Source: Euryarchaeota archaeon Ods02 (GTDB lineage: Archaea; Halobacteriota; Halobacteria; Halobacteriales; Halorutilaceae). Taken from it: a stretch of DNA of 64,000 bases. Each line of letters begins with the position of its first letter. The stretch's first letter is position 1. Shown here piece by piece: positions 26,100 through 34,154 of this stretch. The stretch covers positions 55,904 to 119,903 of the forward strand of contig JAQZDA010000004.1 in assembly GCA_028751075.1 (NCBI GenBank), in the 5' to 3' direction. A model generated the notes under the pieces. That model worked only from the letters and a program-made list of their open reading frames with translations, ran no database searches and was not told the DNA's origin. Both the position numbers and the translations under genes were made by a program.

Positions 26100-27205
26100 T
26101 CAGCGGCACATCGGTTGGGGCCGAGTTCGAGCGTCGAAAGCTCCTCATCTTCCACCGTCTCTACGCCGACATTGACGCGTTTGACCCTCTGGAAGTTCGG
26201 TGGGTGGTCGGGGATGTCGTTTGCGAGTCGTTCCACGAACTCCTCGCGGTCACGCCCCAGGTCTTCGTTTCGTTCTTCGACCTCTCTCAATCGAGCGGTG
26301 ACAGGTGGCGTCGGTGAGCCGGGGTCATGCGCCGGCAGGATGAGTGGGTCGCCGTCTTGGTTCCGGAGGCGCTGTAGGCTCTCGTACAGCGTTTCGGCGT
26401 TCTCCTCTACGTCGGTGTCCTCGAGGCCGGCTTCGACGCCTAGTTCGACGCGTCCGACGCTGTCGTGGAACAGAGTGTCACCGGTCACTAACGCCTCTCC
26501 TCCGATGGAGTACGTCACTCCTCCGGGGCTGTGTCCAGGTGTATGGATGACTCGAACATCTACCTTACCGATGGTGTGGACGTCGTTGTCCTCGACCGGA
26601 TGGGATTCTACGTTGAGAGCGTCAGCTGGATGCAGGTAGTAGGATGCTCCGTGGCGCTTTGCAAGGTCGGGGCCTCCGGAGACGTGGTCAGCGTGAGCGT
26701 GTGTATCGAAGACACCAACGAGTTCCGCGTCGTAGCTCTCCAGTATGTCTTCGTACACCTGATTGTAATGTGAGGGGTCGAAGACAGCCGCCTGGCCTTC
26801 GGAGATTAGAACATGGGAGAGGCAACCCTTTCCTGGTCGAGCTACCTGGAGTAGCGTTCCTTCGATATCGAGGTCAATCTCGGCGTGTCGATGAACGCGG
26901 CTCCAGCCGTTCATTCCATCGACGAGCGTTTTTGCGTCGTATCCAATGTCGTGTAGTGTTTCCGTGGCTTTTCGAGAGATCACTCCTTCGGCACATACGG
27001 TGACGACCTCGTCGTCATCCGGGATCTTCGAGAGATGCTCTTTTGCTTCGTCGGGGTTGGATTTCAGTTCGTCGTATACGTCGATATTCTCGCTGCCGGG
27101 AATGTTCCATTCTTCGAACTCTTCTTCGTGTCGGATATCGAGAAGGTATAACTCGTCTTCGCCCTGTAATTGTCTGGCGAGTGTTTCCGGTTCGATCTCT
27201 GACAT
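26096..27205 (-). CDS. Rhodanese - metallo-beta-lactamase fusion (persulfide dioxygenase-like)
   Basis: 369 residues from ATG 27205; an upstream in-frame extension overlaps the promoter. The N-terminal rhodanese domain has its catalytic Cys71 in TVCAEGVISRK. The metallo-beta-lactamase domain follows with THAHADHVSGG (His169, His171, Asp173, His174), HTPGHSPGGVTY and TGDTLFHDSVGR. The order differs from the common ETHE1-rhodanese fusions, where the hydrolase comes first. It probably acts on glutathione- or coenzyme-type persulfides or thioesters; the substrate is unknown. Co-operonic with an MFS transporter and divergent from an HTH-10 regulator. Confidence 0.85.
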   Translation of the reverse strand: MSEIEPETLARQLQGEDELYLLDIRHEEEFEEWNIPGSENIDVYDELKSNPDEAKEHLSKIPDDDEVVTVCAEGVISRKATETLHDIGYDAKTLVDGMNGWSRVHRHAEIDLDIEGTLLQVARPGKGCLSHVLISEGQAAVFDPSHYNQVYEDILESYDAELVGVFDTHAHADHVSGGPDLAKRHGASYYLHPADALNVESHPVEDNDVHTIGKVDVRVIHTPGHSPGGVTYSIGGEALVTGDTLFHDSVGRVELGVEAGLEDTDVEENAETLYESLQRLRNQDGDPLILPAHDPGSPTPPVTARLREVEERNEDLGRDREEFVERLANDIPDHPPNFQRVKRVNVGVETVEDEELSTLELGPNRCAAE

Positions 27206-27298
27206 AGTGTTTGTAGAGAGGAGGTGAACAACTATATACCATCTGCGGGTTATAACCGGCGGTACCCATATATTAGTGAAGGTCATATATGTAGCAGA
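27206..27298. promoter_or_regulatory. Divergent promoter with central palindrome
   Basis: The 93-bp gap holds a minus-strand TATA (GGTATATAG, about 27230-27238) placed about 28 bases before the rhodanese/MBL start. It also holds a plus-strand TATA (CCATATATTA, about 27266-27275) about 28 bases before the regulator start. Between them lies the perfect 10-bp palindrome GGTTATAACC (27248-27257), a candidate operator for the HTH-10 protein. Confidence 0.55.
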
Positions 27299-28033
27299 AT
27301 GGGACTCCATCAGGCCTCTTTCCGACTCCGGCACGAGTGTCCGTACCGCGAGCTCTCCGAACGGTATCCCGACCTAACTATTAGGGAATGGTACCTGAAC
27401 GACTGTCAGGTACTGGAGATAACATCTAGGGAGGCACCGCAAGACGAACTGCTCGATGACGTAGAGGAGCTCGGCACCGTCTTGCACAAGAACCTGAACA
27501 CGTCTGGTCTACACGTCGTCATGCAGTCCTGTGAATGCGGGCTCGAGGACTCGATTATAGAGCGTTTCGAGGACCATGAATGTCTTTACCAGCCACCAAC
27601 GGTTCACCAGCAGGGTTGGGAACACTACACGGTGATCGCCTTCGAAGAGTCGAACATCCGTGAACTCCACGAGGAGCTGGACGCCGACCACGACATCGAA
27701 GTGCTCTCCAAGACGGCTTCGGAGGAGATGCAGATTCCTCATAGCCTGTTGACCTCGGTCGATCAGTTATTCGACGGTTTGACTGAGCGTCAGCTGACAG
27801 CCCTCAGAGTAGCGTTAGACAACGGGTACTACGAACAGCCCCGCAGGTCGTCGGTCAGCGATCTATCGGACCAGACCGACGTCGCCCGCTCGACCTTCGA
27901 GGAGCATCTCCGGAAAGCACAGAACAAGCTCCTCACTAACATTGGGCAGTTCTTGCGATTAGTTGAAACCCAGAAAGAAGATGCACTCGGTGTCAAACCT
28001 TCGAACACGTCACAAACGGCGCAGTCTGACTGA
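27299..28033 (+). CDS. HTH-10 family transcriptional regulator
   Basis: 244 residues from ATG 27299. The C-terminal HTH-10 (bacterio-opsin-activator type) starts at LTERQLTALRVALDNGYYE and includes DVARSTFEEHLRKAQNKLL. The N-terminal two-thirds is a sensor-like domain found in short haloarchaeal HTH-10 proteins. A Cys pair MQSCECGLED near residue 78 and Cys residues at about 14 and 40 could sense sulfur or metal (inference). It faces the rhodanese/MBL-MFS operon and is probably its regulator. Confidence 0.85.
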   Translation: MGLHQASFRLRHECPYRELSERYPDLTIREWYLNDCQVLEITSREAPQDELLDDVEELGTVLHKNLNTSGLHVVMQSCECGLEDSIIERFEDHECLYQPPTVHQQGWEHYTVIAFEESNIRELHEELDADHDIEVLSKTASEEMQIPHSLLTSVDQLFDGLTERQLTALRVALDNGYYEQPRRSSVSDLSDQTDVARSTFEEHLRKAQNKLLTNIGQFLRLVETQKEDALGVKPSNTSQTAQSD

Positions 28034-28114
28034 ACATTAACCCTTGAATCAAACCAAGAGATAAATTCGCGAAATCCTACAGCAAAGGAGTCGGGGCACT
28101 GTACGTCCATGTAG

Positions 28115-28252
28115 ACATCCGGACAGCAGTCAAGCCATGGATCCACCTGCGGCGGCCAGGATCAGGTACCGTTCCTCGTCGACACCCAGCGGAAGGAGAC
28201 GCTGTACGAGAGCGACGACATCGTGGAGTACCTCGACAGACACTACGGATAG
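28115..28252 (+). pseudogene. Glutaredoxin/GST N-terminal domain remnant
   Basis: One frame reads GGQDQVPFLVDTQRKETLYE then SDDIVEYLDRHYG and stops. This is the C-terminal half of the haloarchaeal glutathione S-transferase N-domain/glutaredoxin-like protein, with its cis-Pro VPFLVD and ESDDIVEYL blocks. The N-terminal half with the CxxC/CxxS active site is missing; a TAG precedes the open stretch at 28112. No other product is plausible in this gap. A decayed gene. Confidence 0.7.
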
Positions 28253-28303
28253 CAGTTTAGAGGTTCGCTCCGGGGAATCCTTGTCCTGGCTCGTCTCCGA
28301 ACC

Positions 28304-29188
28304 TCACCTGACGTTGGCTTCCACCAGCAGGTACTCGAGCTCGACCGTGTTTCTAGAGGCTTTGAAGTAGTCGGCGGCGGCGTCCGCGGCTCTCTCGTGT
28401 AGTTCGGGGAGTTCGTCGTCTGCGACGGCGTCCAACGCGGTCGATAGAAGACCGGAGTTCGCTGCGGTCTCCAGCCAGAAATGACGGGGCGACAGACTGG
28501 GGTACTCGGTCTCTCGGCGGTCGAAGTCGAGCTCTGTGACGTGGTCGCTCAGCCTGGACTCCACGGTGGCTTCGCTGCCCCACATGAACGGTGGTTCGCT
28601 GAAGCCCGGTAGGTCGTCCTCGTCAACGTATGTGGAGACGACGCCTGCGATCCGGGGGTAGACTCCGGTGGGCGTCCACGAGGTGAACGCGAGACGTCCT
28701 CCCTGCTCCGTTACGCGCGCGAGCTCCTCCGCCACCGCGTCCGGTGGGTCGCCGTAGATATGGCCTAAGCTGGAGACCGTGGCGGTGAACCTGGAGTCCG
28801 GCAGCGGGAGGTCGGCGGCGTCGGCTTCAACGGTGTCTACGGCGTCGGTGTCGGCGTCCGCGGTATCGACGTTTTCGTGGAGGACGTCGAGCATCTCGGG
28901 TGTGACGTCGACGGCGGTGACAGTTGCGCCGCGGCGGAGCGCCGACACCGTGACCGCGCCCGGCCCGCATCCGACGTCGAGCACCCTGTCGCTGGCTTCG
29001 ACGTCTGCGGCTTCCACGACCTCCGCCGCCAAGGGGAGGTAGTGCTGTGCTTCCTCCTGGTAGGAGCCCTGTCTCCAGAGCTCCCTCGCGCGTTCGGGGT
29101 CCATACCAGTGCATCGACCGGCTCCTCCTTCCTTCTTACGTCCGTCCGAGGCATGTGTTGCAGTGGACCCTGTGTTCTCCGTGGTCAT
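28304..29188 (-). CDS. Class I SAM-dependent methyltransferase
   Basis: 294 residues from ATG 29188, whose ATGA overlaps the stop of the upstream MerB-like gene. A start at 29104 is also possible and would drop a polar N-terminus. Motif I is VLDVGCGPGAVTVSALRRG, with TAVDVTPEMLDVL and VEADAADLPLPDSRF following, as in UbiE/arsenite-type methyltransferases. No arsenite-type Cys pair is seen, so arsenic is not supported. The substrate is unknown; coupling to MerB suggests a role in metal or small-molecule detoxification (inference). Confidence 0.85.
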   Translation of the reverse strand: MTTENTGSTATHASDGRKKEGGAGRCTGMDPERARELWRQGSYQEEAQHYLPLAAEVVEAADVEASDRVLDVGCGPGAVTVSALRRGATVTAVDVTPEMLDVLHENVDTADADTDAVDTVEADAADLPLPDSRFTATVSSLGHIYGDPPDAVAEELARVTEQGGRLAFTSWTPTGVYPRIAGVVSTYVDEDDLPGFSEPPFMWGSEATVESRLSDHVTELDFDRRETEYPSLSPRHFWLETAANSGLLSTALDAVADDELPELHERAADAAADYFKASRNTVELEYLLVEANVR

Positions 29189-29811
29189 GGAGTCAGCCTC
29201 CATGCGAGCTCGGTGGCGTCCTCCAGCGGCGCCGCCAGTGTCGCGGCGTCGACGTACTCGTCCCAGTGTCGGTACTCCTCTTCGTCGACGAACGCCTTCA
29301 CGTACGGGCACATGGCCTCGTAGACGTCCTCGTGCGTTGCACTTTCACCTGAAGGTTCGACGTCTCTTTCAACTCCGATGGAGTAAACTGCGTCCTCGGG
29401 CTCGGGGTTCAGGCTGTCTCCGTCCACCGTCGCCGTCACGGTCTCACCCGTCGGTGTCTCCGTCTGTATCCTGGCTTCGGAGTCCGCGAGCGACGCCAGT
29501 ATCACGGCGTCGTAGAAGCACAGGAAGTGGTAGGTGTCGCCGTCCACCTCGCCCCTGTGGCCGGTTGGTTCGTCCGAGCTACATAGGTCATCCAGGGACA
29601 GCGAGCTTCCGTCTGTGTGTCTCTGGATCTCGTCTATCCAGTCTTCGATGGTACGTATCTCGTCGGCGTCTACGAGGTCTTCGAGCGAGTTCTGTAGAGC
29701 CTCCGGCAAGGGTTCGTCGAAGAGGTTCGAGGTGACTTCTCCCGTCGCTGTTTCCTTGCTGTTGTCGCTGGCCTCTGTTTCGTTGCAGCTGCATGGTAGC
29801 TCTGGTACCAT
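29185..29811 (-). CDS. MerB-like organomercurial lyase
   Basis: 208 residues from ATG 29811; the longer open frame upstream crosses the promoter. HFLCFYDAVILASLAD holds the catalytic Cys98 and Asp101 (spacing C-x2-D as in MerB Cys96/Asp99). YEAMCPYVKAF holds the second catalytic Cys168. The core DAVYSIGVERDV is shared with the haloarchaeal alkylmercury lyase family. The N-terminus (1-80) is acidic and helical. Such archaeal homologues have not all been shown to act on mercury. No MerA, MerT or MerP is visible nearby. Confidence 0.82.
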   Translation of the reverse strand: MVPELPCSCNETEASDNSKETATGEVTSNLFDEPLPEALQNSLEDLVDADEIRTIEDWIDEIQRHTDGSSLSLDDLCSSDEPTGHRGEVDGDTYHFLCFYDAVILASLADSEARIQTETPTGETVTATVDGDSLNPEPEDAVYSIGVERDVEPSGESATHEDVYEAMCPYVKAFVDEEEYRHWDEYVDAATLAAPLEDATELAWRLTP

Positions 29812-29848
29812 GTCGTACAGATGTGGCTCCGTGGTCGTGGGTGTGTCT

Positions 29849-29873
29849 CCCAGTGGACTGGGTGGGTTTATAC
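29849..29873 (-). promoter_or_regulatory. merB promoter with palindrome
   Basis: On the minus strand CCCGTATAAACCC (about 29864-29876) is a TATA element. Immediately downstream is the inverted repeat CCCAGTGGACTGGG (29849-29862), which would cover the transcription start. It is a likely operator for the divergent HTH-10 gene. Confidence 0.55.
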
Positions 29874-29944
29874 GGGAGGCATGGTTCTGCGTTCGGGGTT
29901 GGCTGCCGAAGAGTTTTACAGAAAGCTGCTGTATCAACCGTACT

Positions 29945-30583
29945 ATGCGTGAAGCGGTCGTCTCCTTCGGCGACGACGACTTAGAGGCGCTGGGGCTCTC
30001 GGACATGGTCGAGGTGTTCGAGGACGCAGGGCTCGTCTCCGTGGAGGAGAAGGACTGCCGCGTCGACGGAGCGACTCTGGAGGTGGAGGTCGAGAGCGAG
30101 GTCGACGGTGAAGCGCTGTCGGCGGACGAAGCCGTCGACGACCTGAAGCTGGTGAGCGAACGCGCGGACAGCTTCCTCTATCTCGTGGAGTTCACGGCGC
30201 CTGCGCTGGAGGGTGAGTTCGGAGATGTCGGGGACGGCATCGTCGGAACCTGCGACCCCGAGGTAGGCGAGAGTGAGGTCACGTCGTCTTTCGTAGGGTC
30301 TCAGGAGGTTCTGCGTGAGCTTCTGGGTGGGTACGACGAATCCGGCGTCAGGCTGGAGCTAGAGAGCTTCGGCGACTACGACGGCGAGGAAGACCCCCTG
30401 TCGGCTCTGACGGAGAGACAGCGAGAGGTTCTCGAGACGGCTTACAGGCAGGGTTACTTCGACACGCCGCGTGAGGCTTCTACGGAGGAGGTCGCGGAGG
30501 AGGTCGGCGTGGACTCTTCGACGGTCTCCGAGCACCTGCAGAGGGCGGAGAGGAATCTCTTCGGCGAGTACCTTCAGGAGTGA
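29945..30583 (+). CDS. HTH-10 family transcriptional regulator
   Basis: 212 residues from ATG 29945, about 28 bases after GTTTTACAG, so probably leaderless. The C-terminal HTH-10 LTERQREVLETAYRQGYFD is followed by VDSSTVSEHLQRAERNLF. The N-terminal part is an acidic sensor-like domain of unknown ligand with few cysteines (about residues 39 and 105). It is divergent from the merB-methyltransferase operon. Paralogous in type to the regulator at 27299, giving two similar regulator/enzyme pairs within 4 kb. Confidence 0.85.
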   Translation: MREAVVSFGDDDLEALGLSDMVEVFEDAGLVSVEEKDCRVDGATLEVEVESEVDGEALSADEAVDDLKLVSERADSFLYLVEFTAPALEGEFGDVGDGIVGTCDPEVGESEVTSSFVGSQEVLRELLGGYDESGVRLELESFGDYDGEEDPLSALTERQREVLETAYRQGYFDTPREASTEEVAEEVGVDSSTVSEHLQRAERNLFGEYLQE

Positions 30584-30631
30584 CTTACCCTTCACCGGGA
30601 AAAGGATGGTGTAGTGCCCCCTGAGCCGGCT

Positions 30632-31273
30632 CTATCCTTCTTCCCCCAGCAGCGGCACGAACCGTACGCCGGCGACCTCGCGGCTTTCGAGCGCGTCGCC
30701 GTCTCTCTCGACGACGTACAACGCCTGCGAGGTCTTCCCTATCGGCAGCACTGCTATGCCGCCGTCAAGTAGCTGCTGCTGCAGGAACTCCGGCGTCTCG
30801 GCTGCGGCGCAGGTGAGGTAGACGCGGTCGTAGGGTGCGTCGGGCTGGAACCCCGTGGAGCCGTCGCCGACGACGACTGTGACCGCGCCCTGCCCCACTG
30901 CTTCGAGGTTCTTCCGTGCCTTGCTTGCGAGTGTGTCGTGGTACTCTACGGTGGTGACGTGTGTGGCGCCGACGGCGGCAGCTGTGACGGCGGCGTGGTA
31001 GCCGCATCCGGTGCCGACCTCCAGTACCTCGAGTCCGGGCTCTAGCTGTAGCTCCTCCGTCATCATGGCGACCATGTGTGGCGCGCTGATCGTCTGGCCT
31101 TCACCTATCTGGAGGGGGCTGTCGCGGTACGCGTTTTCCCGCTGGCTTTCGGGGACGAAGGCGGCGCGGTCGACTGCTCGCATCGCGTCTTCGACTATCT
31201 CTGTCTCGATGTATCCCCGGCTGACGAGGGCGTCGACCATCTCGTCGTTGCCGGATTCGGGTTCACTGGTCAT
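30632..31273 (-). CDS. pcm: Protein-L-isoaspartate O-methyltransferase
   Basis: 213 residues from ATG 31273 (a TTG at 31282 would add three residues). It repairs isoaspartyl residues. Blocks are QIGEGQTISAPHMVAMMTE, the SAM loop LEVLEVGTGCGYHAAVTAA and VVVGDGSTGF. Follows the HVO_0476-type zinc-finger gene by 10 bases on the same strand, an arrangement also seen in Haloferax and other haloarchaea. Confidence 0.95.
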   Translation of the reverse strand: MTSEPESGNDEMVDALVSRGYIETEIVEDAMRAVDRAAFVPESQRENAYRDSPLQIGEGQTISAPHMVAMMTEELQLEPGLEVLEVGTGCGYHAAVTAAAVGATHVTTVEYHDTLASKARKNLEAVGQGAVTVVVGDGSTGFQPDAPYDRVYLTCAAAETPEFLQQQLLDGGIAVLPIGKTSQALYVVERDGDALESREVAGVRFVPLLGEEG

Positions 31274-31283
31274 CTGGTTCAAG

Positions 31284-31844
31284 TTAGAGTTCTTCGCCGT
31301 ACAGGCGTTTGACGTTCTTCGCTTCGGCGTCGTCGCCGCTCAACCGGTATCTATCGCCGTCGCGGTGCACGAACGCCTTGGTCTTGAACTCTACGTCGTC
31401 GACCTCCTCGGTCTCGCCGACCACGAACCGGTAGTCGCCGGGCACCTGGAGCCTGTGGCTGGTGCTTTCGCTGTCGCGGTTGACGGTGACGGGGACGCGG
31501 ACGTTGTCGACGACGCGCGTCCAGACGGTCTCGACATCTTCGACGTCGGCGACGTCGGTGCGTCCGCTTCCGGTCTCTAGGGAGGTCACTTCGACGCCGT
31601 ATACTCCTTCGTCGCTTTCGAGCACGAACTCCTCGCCTTCGCGGAGGGTCTGCGGCTGCATGGGTACGTGGGTGCTGAAGCTGTCTTCATCCTGGCTCAC
31701 GACGACGCGGCGCTCTACCGTGTTGTCGTGTATCTGTATCTTGTGGACGTGGCCGCAGTCCTCGCATTCGACGGTGGCGTCTCCGTTGGACTTAAGGATG
31801 TCGTGGGGTGTGAGGCGGCCGCAGGCGGGGCAGTCGACGTTCAT
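31284..31844 (-). CDS. HVO_0476-family zinc-finger protein
   Basis: 186 residues from ATG 31844; the frame remains open far upstream but that is antisense to icd. The N-terminal zinc ribbon MNVDCPACGRLTPHD and VECEDCGHVHKIQ (two CxxC pairs) is typical of the HVO_0476 group. The remainder is beta-rich and acidic, unknown function. It is upstream of and probably co-transcribed with pcm. About 180 bases separate it from the divergent icd. Confidence 0.88.
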   Translation of the reverse strand: MNVDCPACGRLTPHDILKSNGDATVECEDCGHVHKIQIHDNTVERRVVVSQDEDSFSTHVPMQPQTLREGEEFVLESDEGVYGVEVTSLETGSGRTDVADVEDVETVWTRVVDNVRVPVTVNRDSESTSHRLQVPGDYRFVVGETEEVDDVEFKTKAFVHRDGDRYRLSGDDAEAKNVKRLYGEEL

Positions 31845-32027
31845 CGTGATCGGGGGTTGGAGGTCGGGAGGGGTAAACGTCTCGTTCGACCTCGGGCTTT
31901 CGAACACGGTCGATAGGTTTCGGCAGAGGTGGACCTGAGGGAGGGACGGTAAACAAGTGGAAAGACCGTGACATATCCGTGTTTCTAACGCAAGAATAAA
32001 CTTCCGACCCGTCCAATTCGAGTTGAT

Positions 32028-33266
32028 ATGGGCTTCGACAGGATCGAGATACCCGACGAAGGCGAGATAGTAGAGTCGGATGGCGAGGATGTAGAGGTGC
32101 CTGACGCGCCGATAATCCCCTACATCACGGGTGACGGCATCGGCGTCGACGTCTCGCCTGCGGCCCGCACCGTACTGGACGCGGCTGCCGAGGAGACAGG
32201 GAGGGAGATACACTGGACGGAGGTATACGCCGGTGAACGCGCGGAGGAGGAGTACGGCGAGCTTCTGCCGGACGAGACGCTGGAGGCTATCGACTACTTC
32301 AACGTCGCGTTGAAGGGTCCGTTGACGACCCCGGTGGGTGAGGGTTTCCGGTCGTTGAACGTCGCTATAAGGAAGGAGCTGGACCTGTACTCGAACGTCC
32401 GGCCGGTGTACTACATTGACGGTGTTCCGTCGCCGGTGAACTCGCCGGAGGACGTCGACATGGTCTGCTTCCGCGAGGCGACGGAGGACGTCTACAGCGG
32501 CATCGAGTGGGAGCAGGGCAGCGAGGGCATGCAGCGGGTTCGGGAGTTCCTGAACGAGGAGATGGGTGAGGACGTCCCCGAGGACGCCGGCATCGGTGTG
32601 AAACCCATCAGCGAGTTCAAGACCAAACGCCTCGTCCGGAAGGCGATAAAGTACGCCATCGACCGCGGCCGAGACAGCGTCACCCTGGTGCACAAGGGTA
32701 ACATCATGAAGTTCACGGAGGGTGCTTTCAAGGACTGGGGTTACGAGCTCGCGGAGGAGGAGTTCCCCGAGGAGACCATCACGGAGGACGAGCTCTGGGA
32801 GGAGTACGACGGCGAACGACCGGAGGGCAAGGTCGTCGTCAAGGACCGTATCGCGGACAACATGCTGCAGCAGCTGTTGACGCGCACCGACCAGTACGGG
32901 GTTATGGCGATGCCTAACCTCAACGGCGACTACCTCTCGGACGCGGCGGCGGGTCAGGTCGGCGGCCTCGGTATCGCGCCGGGCGCGAACATCGGCGACG
33001 GCCGCGCGGTGTTCGAACCTGTGCATGGCAGCGCGCCGAAGTACGCGGGCGAGGACAAGGTCAACCCGACGGCGTTGATACTCACGGGCCGTATCATGTT
33101 CGAGTACTTCGAATGGTTCGACGCCGCCGAGCTCGTACGCGACGCCGTCGAGGAGACCATCCAGGACCGCACGGTGACGTACGACATCCACCGTCAGATC
33201 GAAGGCGGTGAGAAGGTGAGCACGAGCAGGTTCGCCGAATTGGTGGCGGAGAAGATACGGAGCTGA
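32028..33266 (+). CDS. icd: Isocitrate dehydrogenase (NADP-type)
   Basis: 412 residues. It oxidises isocitrate to 2-oxoglutarate in the TCA cycle. Substrate motif SLNVAIRKELDLYSNVRP carries the Ser/Asn/Arg ligands. HKGNIMKFTEGAFKDWGYEL holds the catalytic Lys, and NLNGDYLSDAAAGQVGGLG the metal-binding Asp residues. PKYAGEDKVNP matches the NADP-preferring form (Lys/Tyr as in E. coli Icd). Stands alone, divergent from the zinc-finger/pcm pair. Confidence 0.96.
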   Translation: MGFDRIEIPDEGEIVESDGEDVEVPDAPIIPYITGDGIGVDVSPAARTVLDAAAEETGREIHWTEVYAGERAEEEYGELLPDETLEAIDYFNVALKGPLTTPVGEGFRSLNVAIRKELDLYSNVRPVYYIDGVPSPVNSPEDVDMVCFREATEDVYSGIEWEQGSEGMQRVREFLNEEMGEDVPEDAGIGVKPISEFKTKRLVRKAIKYAIDRGRDSVTLVHKGNIMKFTEGAFKDWGYELAEEEFPEETITEDELWEEYDGERPEGKVVVKDRIADNMLQQLLTRTDQYGVMAMPNLNGDYLSDAAAGQVGGLGIAPGANIGDGRAVFEPVHGSAPKYAGEDKVNPTALILTGRIMFEYFEWFDAAELVRDAVEETIQDRTVTYDIHRQIEGGEKVSTSRFAELVAEKIRS

Positions 33267-33352
33267 CGAGAGACGCTGAAGCTCCCCCGTCAGTTAGAGC
33301 CGAATCTATCTCACGATACTCTTATATAACTACCGTCCTTAGGGTTGACGGG

Positions 33353-33760
33353 ATGGCTAGCAAAGAGCGCGCGACAGAGGCGGCATGCAGAGAGACCGCG
33401 GAGTACGTGAGAAGCCAGATGCACGACGCCGTCAGAGGGGTCTTCTACTACGACGACGGCGGCAGCGAGGTCATCTACCTCCGGGACGACCTCAAAGAAC
33501 TGTACGACGGGTCGAAGGCGCGCGGCGTGCTAGAGGACCTCGTGTTCGAGAACGTCGGTGATCCACCGCGTCTGGAGAAGCTGTATCCTCTCGGCGAGCT
33601 CAGGTCTACAGTGAGGCGTTTCGACGACGGATTCCTCGTCCACGTGCCCGTCGACCGCGGCACAGGGATAGCGGTCACCCTGGGGGACGAGGCGGCGGAG
33701 GACCTCTGTCACATGCTGGACGTGTTCGAGGAGCGGCTGGTCGGAGTATGTCCGGACTGA
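33353..33760 (+). CDS. DUF7522-like haloarchaeal protein
   Basis: 135 residues. Features GVFYYDDGGSEVIYLRDDLK (residues about 29-48), typical of the short haloarchaeal DUF7522-type proteins, and a C-terminal LVHVPVDRGTGIAVTLGDEA. Unknown function, soluble, no cofactor motif. Overlaps the next gene by 13 bases, so the two are co-transcribed. The family assignment rests on the YDDDG..VIYLRDDL pattern. Confidence 0.6.
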   Translation: MASKERATEAACRETAEYVRSQMHDAVRGVFYYDDGGSEVIYLRDDLKELYDGSKARGVLEDLVFENVGDPPRLEKLYPLGELRSTVRRFDDGFLVHVPVDRGTGIAVTLGDEAAEDLCHMLDVFEERLVGVCPD

Positions 33761-34122
33761 AGCACGGGGCAGTCCTTTTCGACGAAGGCAGATACTACGA
33801 AGCACACGAGGAATGGGAGCACGAGTGGCTCGAAGCCGAGGGAGACGACAGAGCGCTTCTACACGGTTTAATCCAGACGGCTGCGGCGTACGTCCATCTC
33901 TACCGAGGCAACCCGGAGGCGGTGGCGAGCCTCGCGAGCTCCGCGCTGACTTATCTAGATGAACTGTCCGACGACCACGATGGAGTCGACGTCGAAGCGT
34001 TTAGGAAGCTGAACCGGGAGGTAGAGGAGAGAGCGAAGGCGGCCGTGGAGTCCGACGACTGGCGGCCGCTGGTTCTCAGGGAGCCGCGGTTCCCCTGGAC
34101 CGGAGAACCACAGTTAAGGTAG
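33748..34122 (+). CDS. DUF309 family protein
   Basis: 124 residues. FDEGRYYEAHEEWEHEWLE is the DUF309 signature (helical, with conserved Glu/His/Trp), and LIQTAAAYVHLYRGN is the second half of the bundle. A small helical-bundle protein of unknown function, possibly metal-binding. Starts within the end of the upstream gene; the end is followed by the RPA gene on the opposite strand. Confidence 0.85.
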   Translation: MSGLKHGAVLFDEGRYYEAHEEWEHEWLEAEGDDRALLHGLIQTAAAYVHLYRGNPEAVASLASSALTYLDELSDDHDGVDVEAFRKLNREVEERAKAAVESDDWRPLVLREPRFPWTGEPQLR

Positions 34123-34154
34123 AGTTACAGGGTAGCGGTGAGAGAGCTCCGAGT

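Noticed and set aside
28304..29188. Arsenite methyltransferase assignment for the SAM enzyme
   Set aside because: The cysteines needed for arsenite binding are not visible; only a general class I methyltransferase can be supported.
31845..33191. Long minus-strand open extension upstream of the HVO_0476-type gene
   Set aside because: It is antisense to icd, whose sequence is clearly coding; the zinc-ribbon ATG at 31844 is the natural start.
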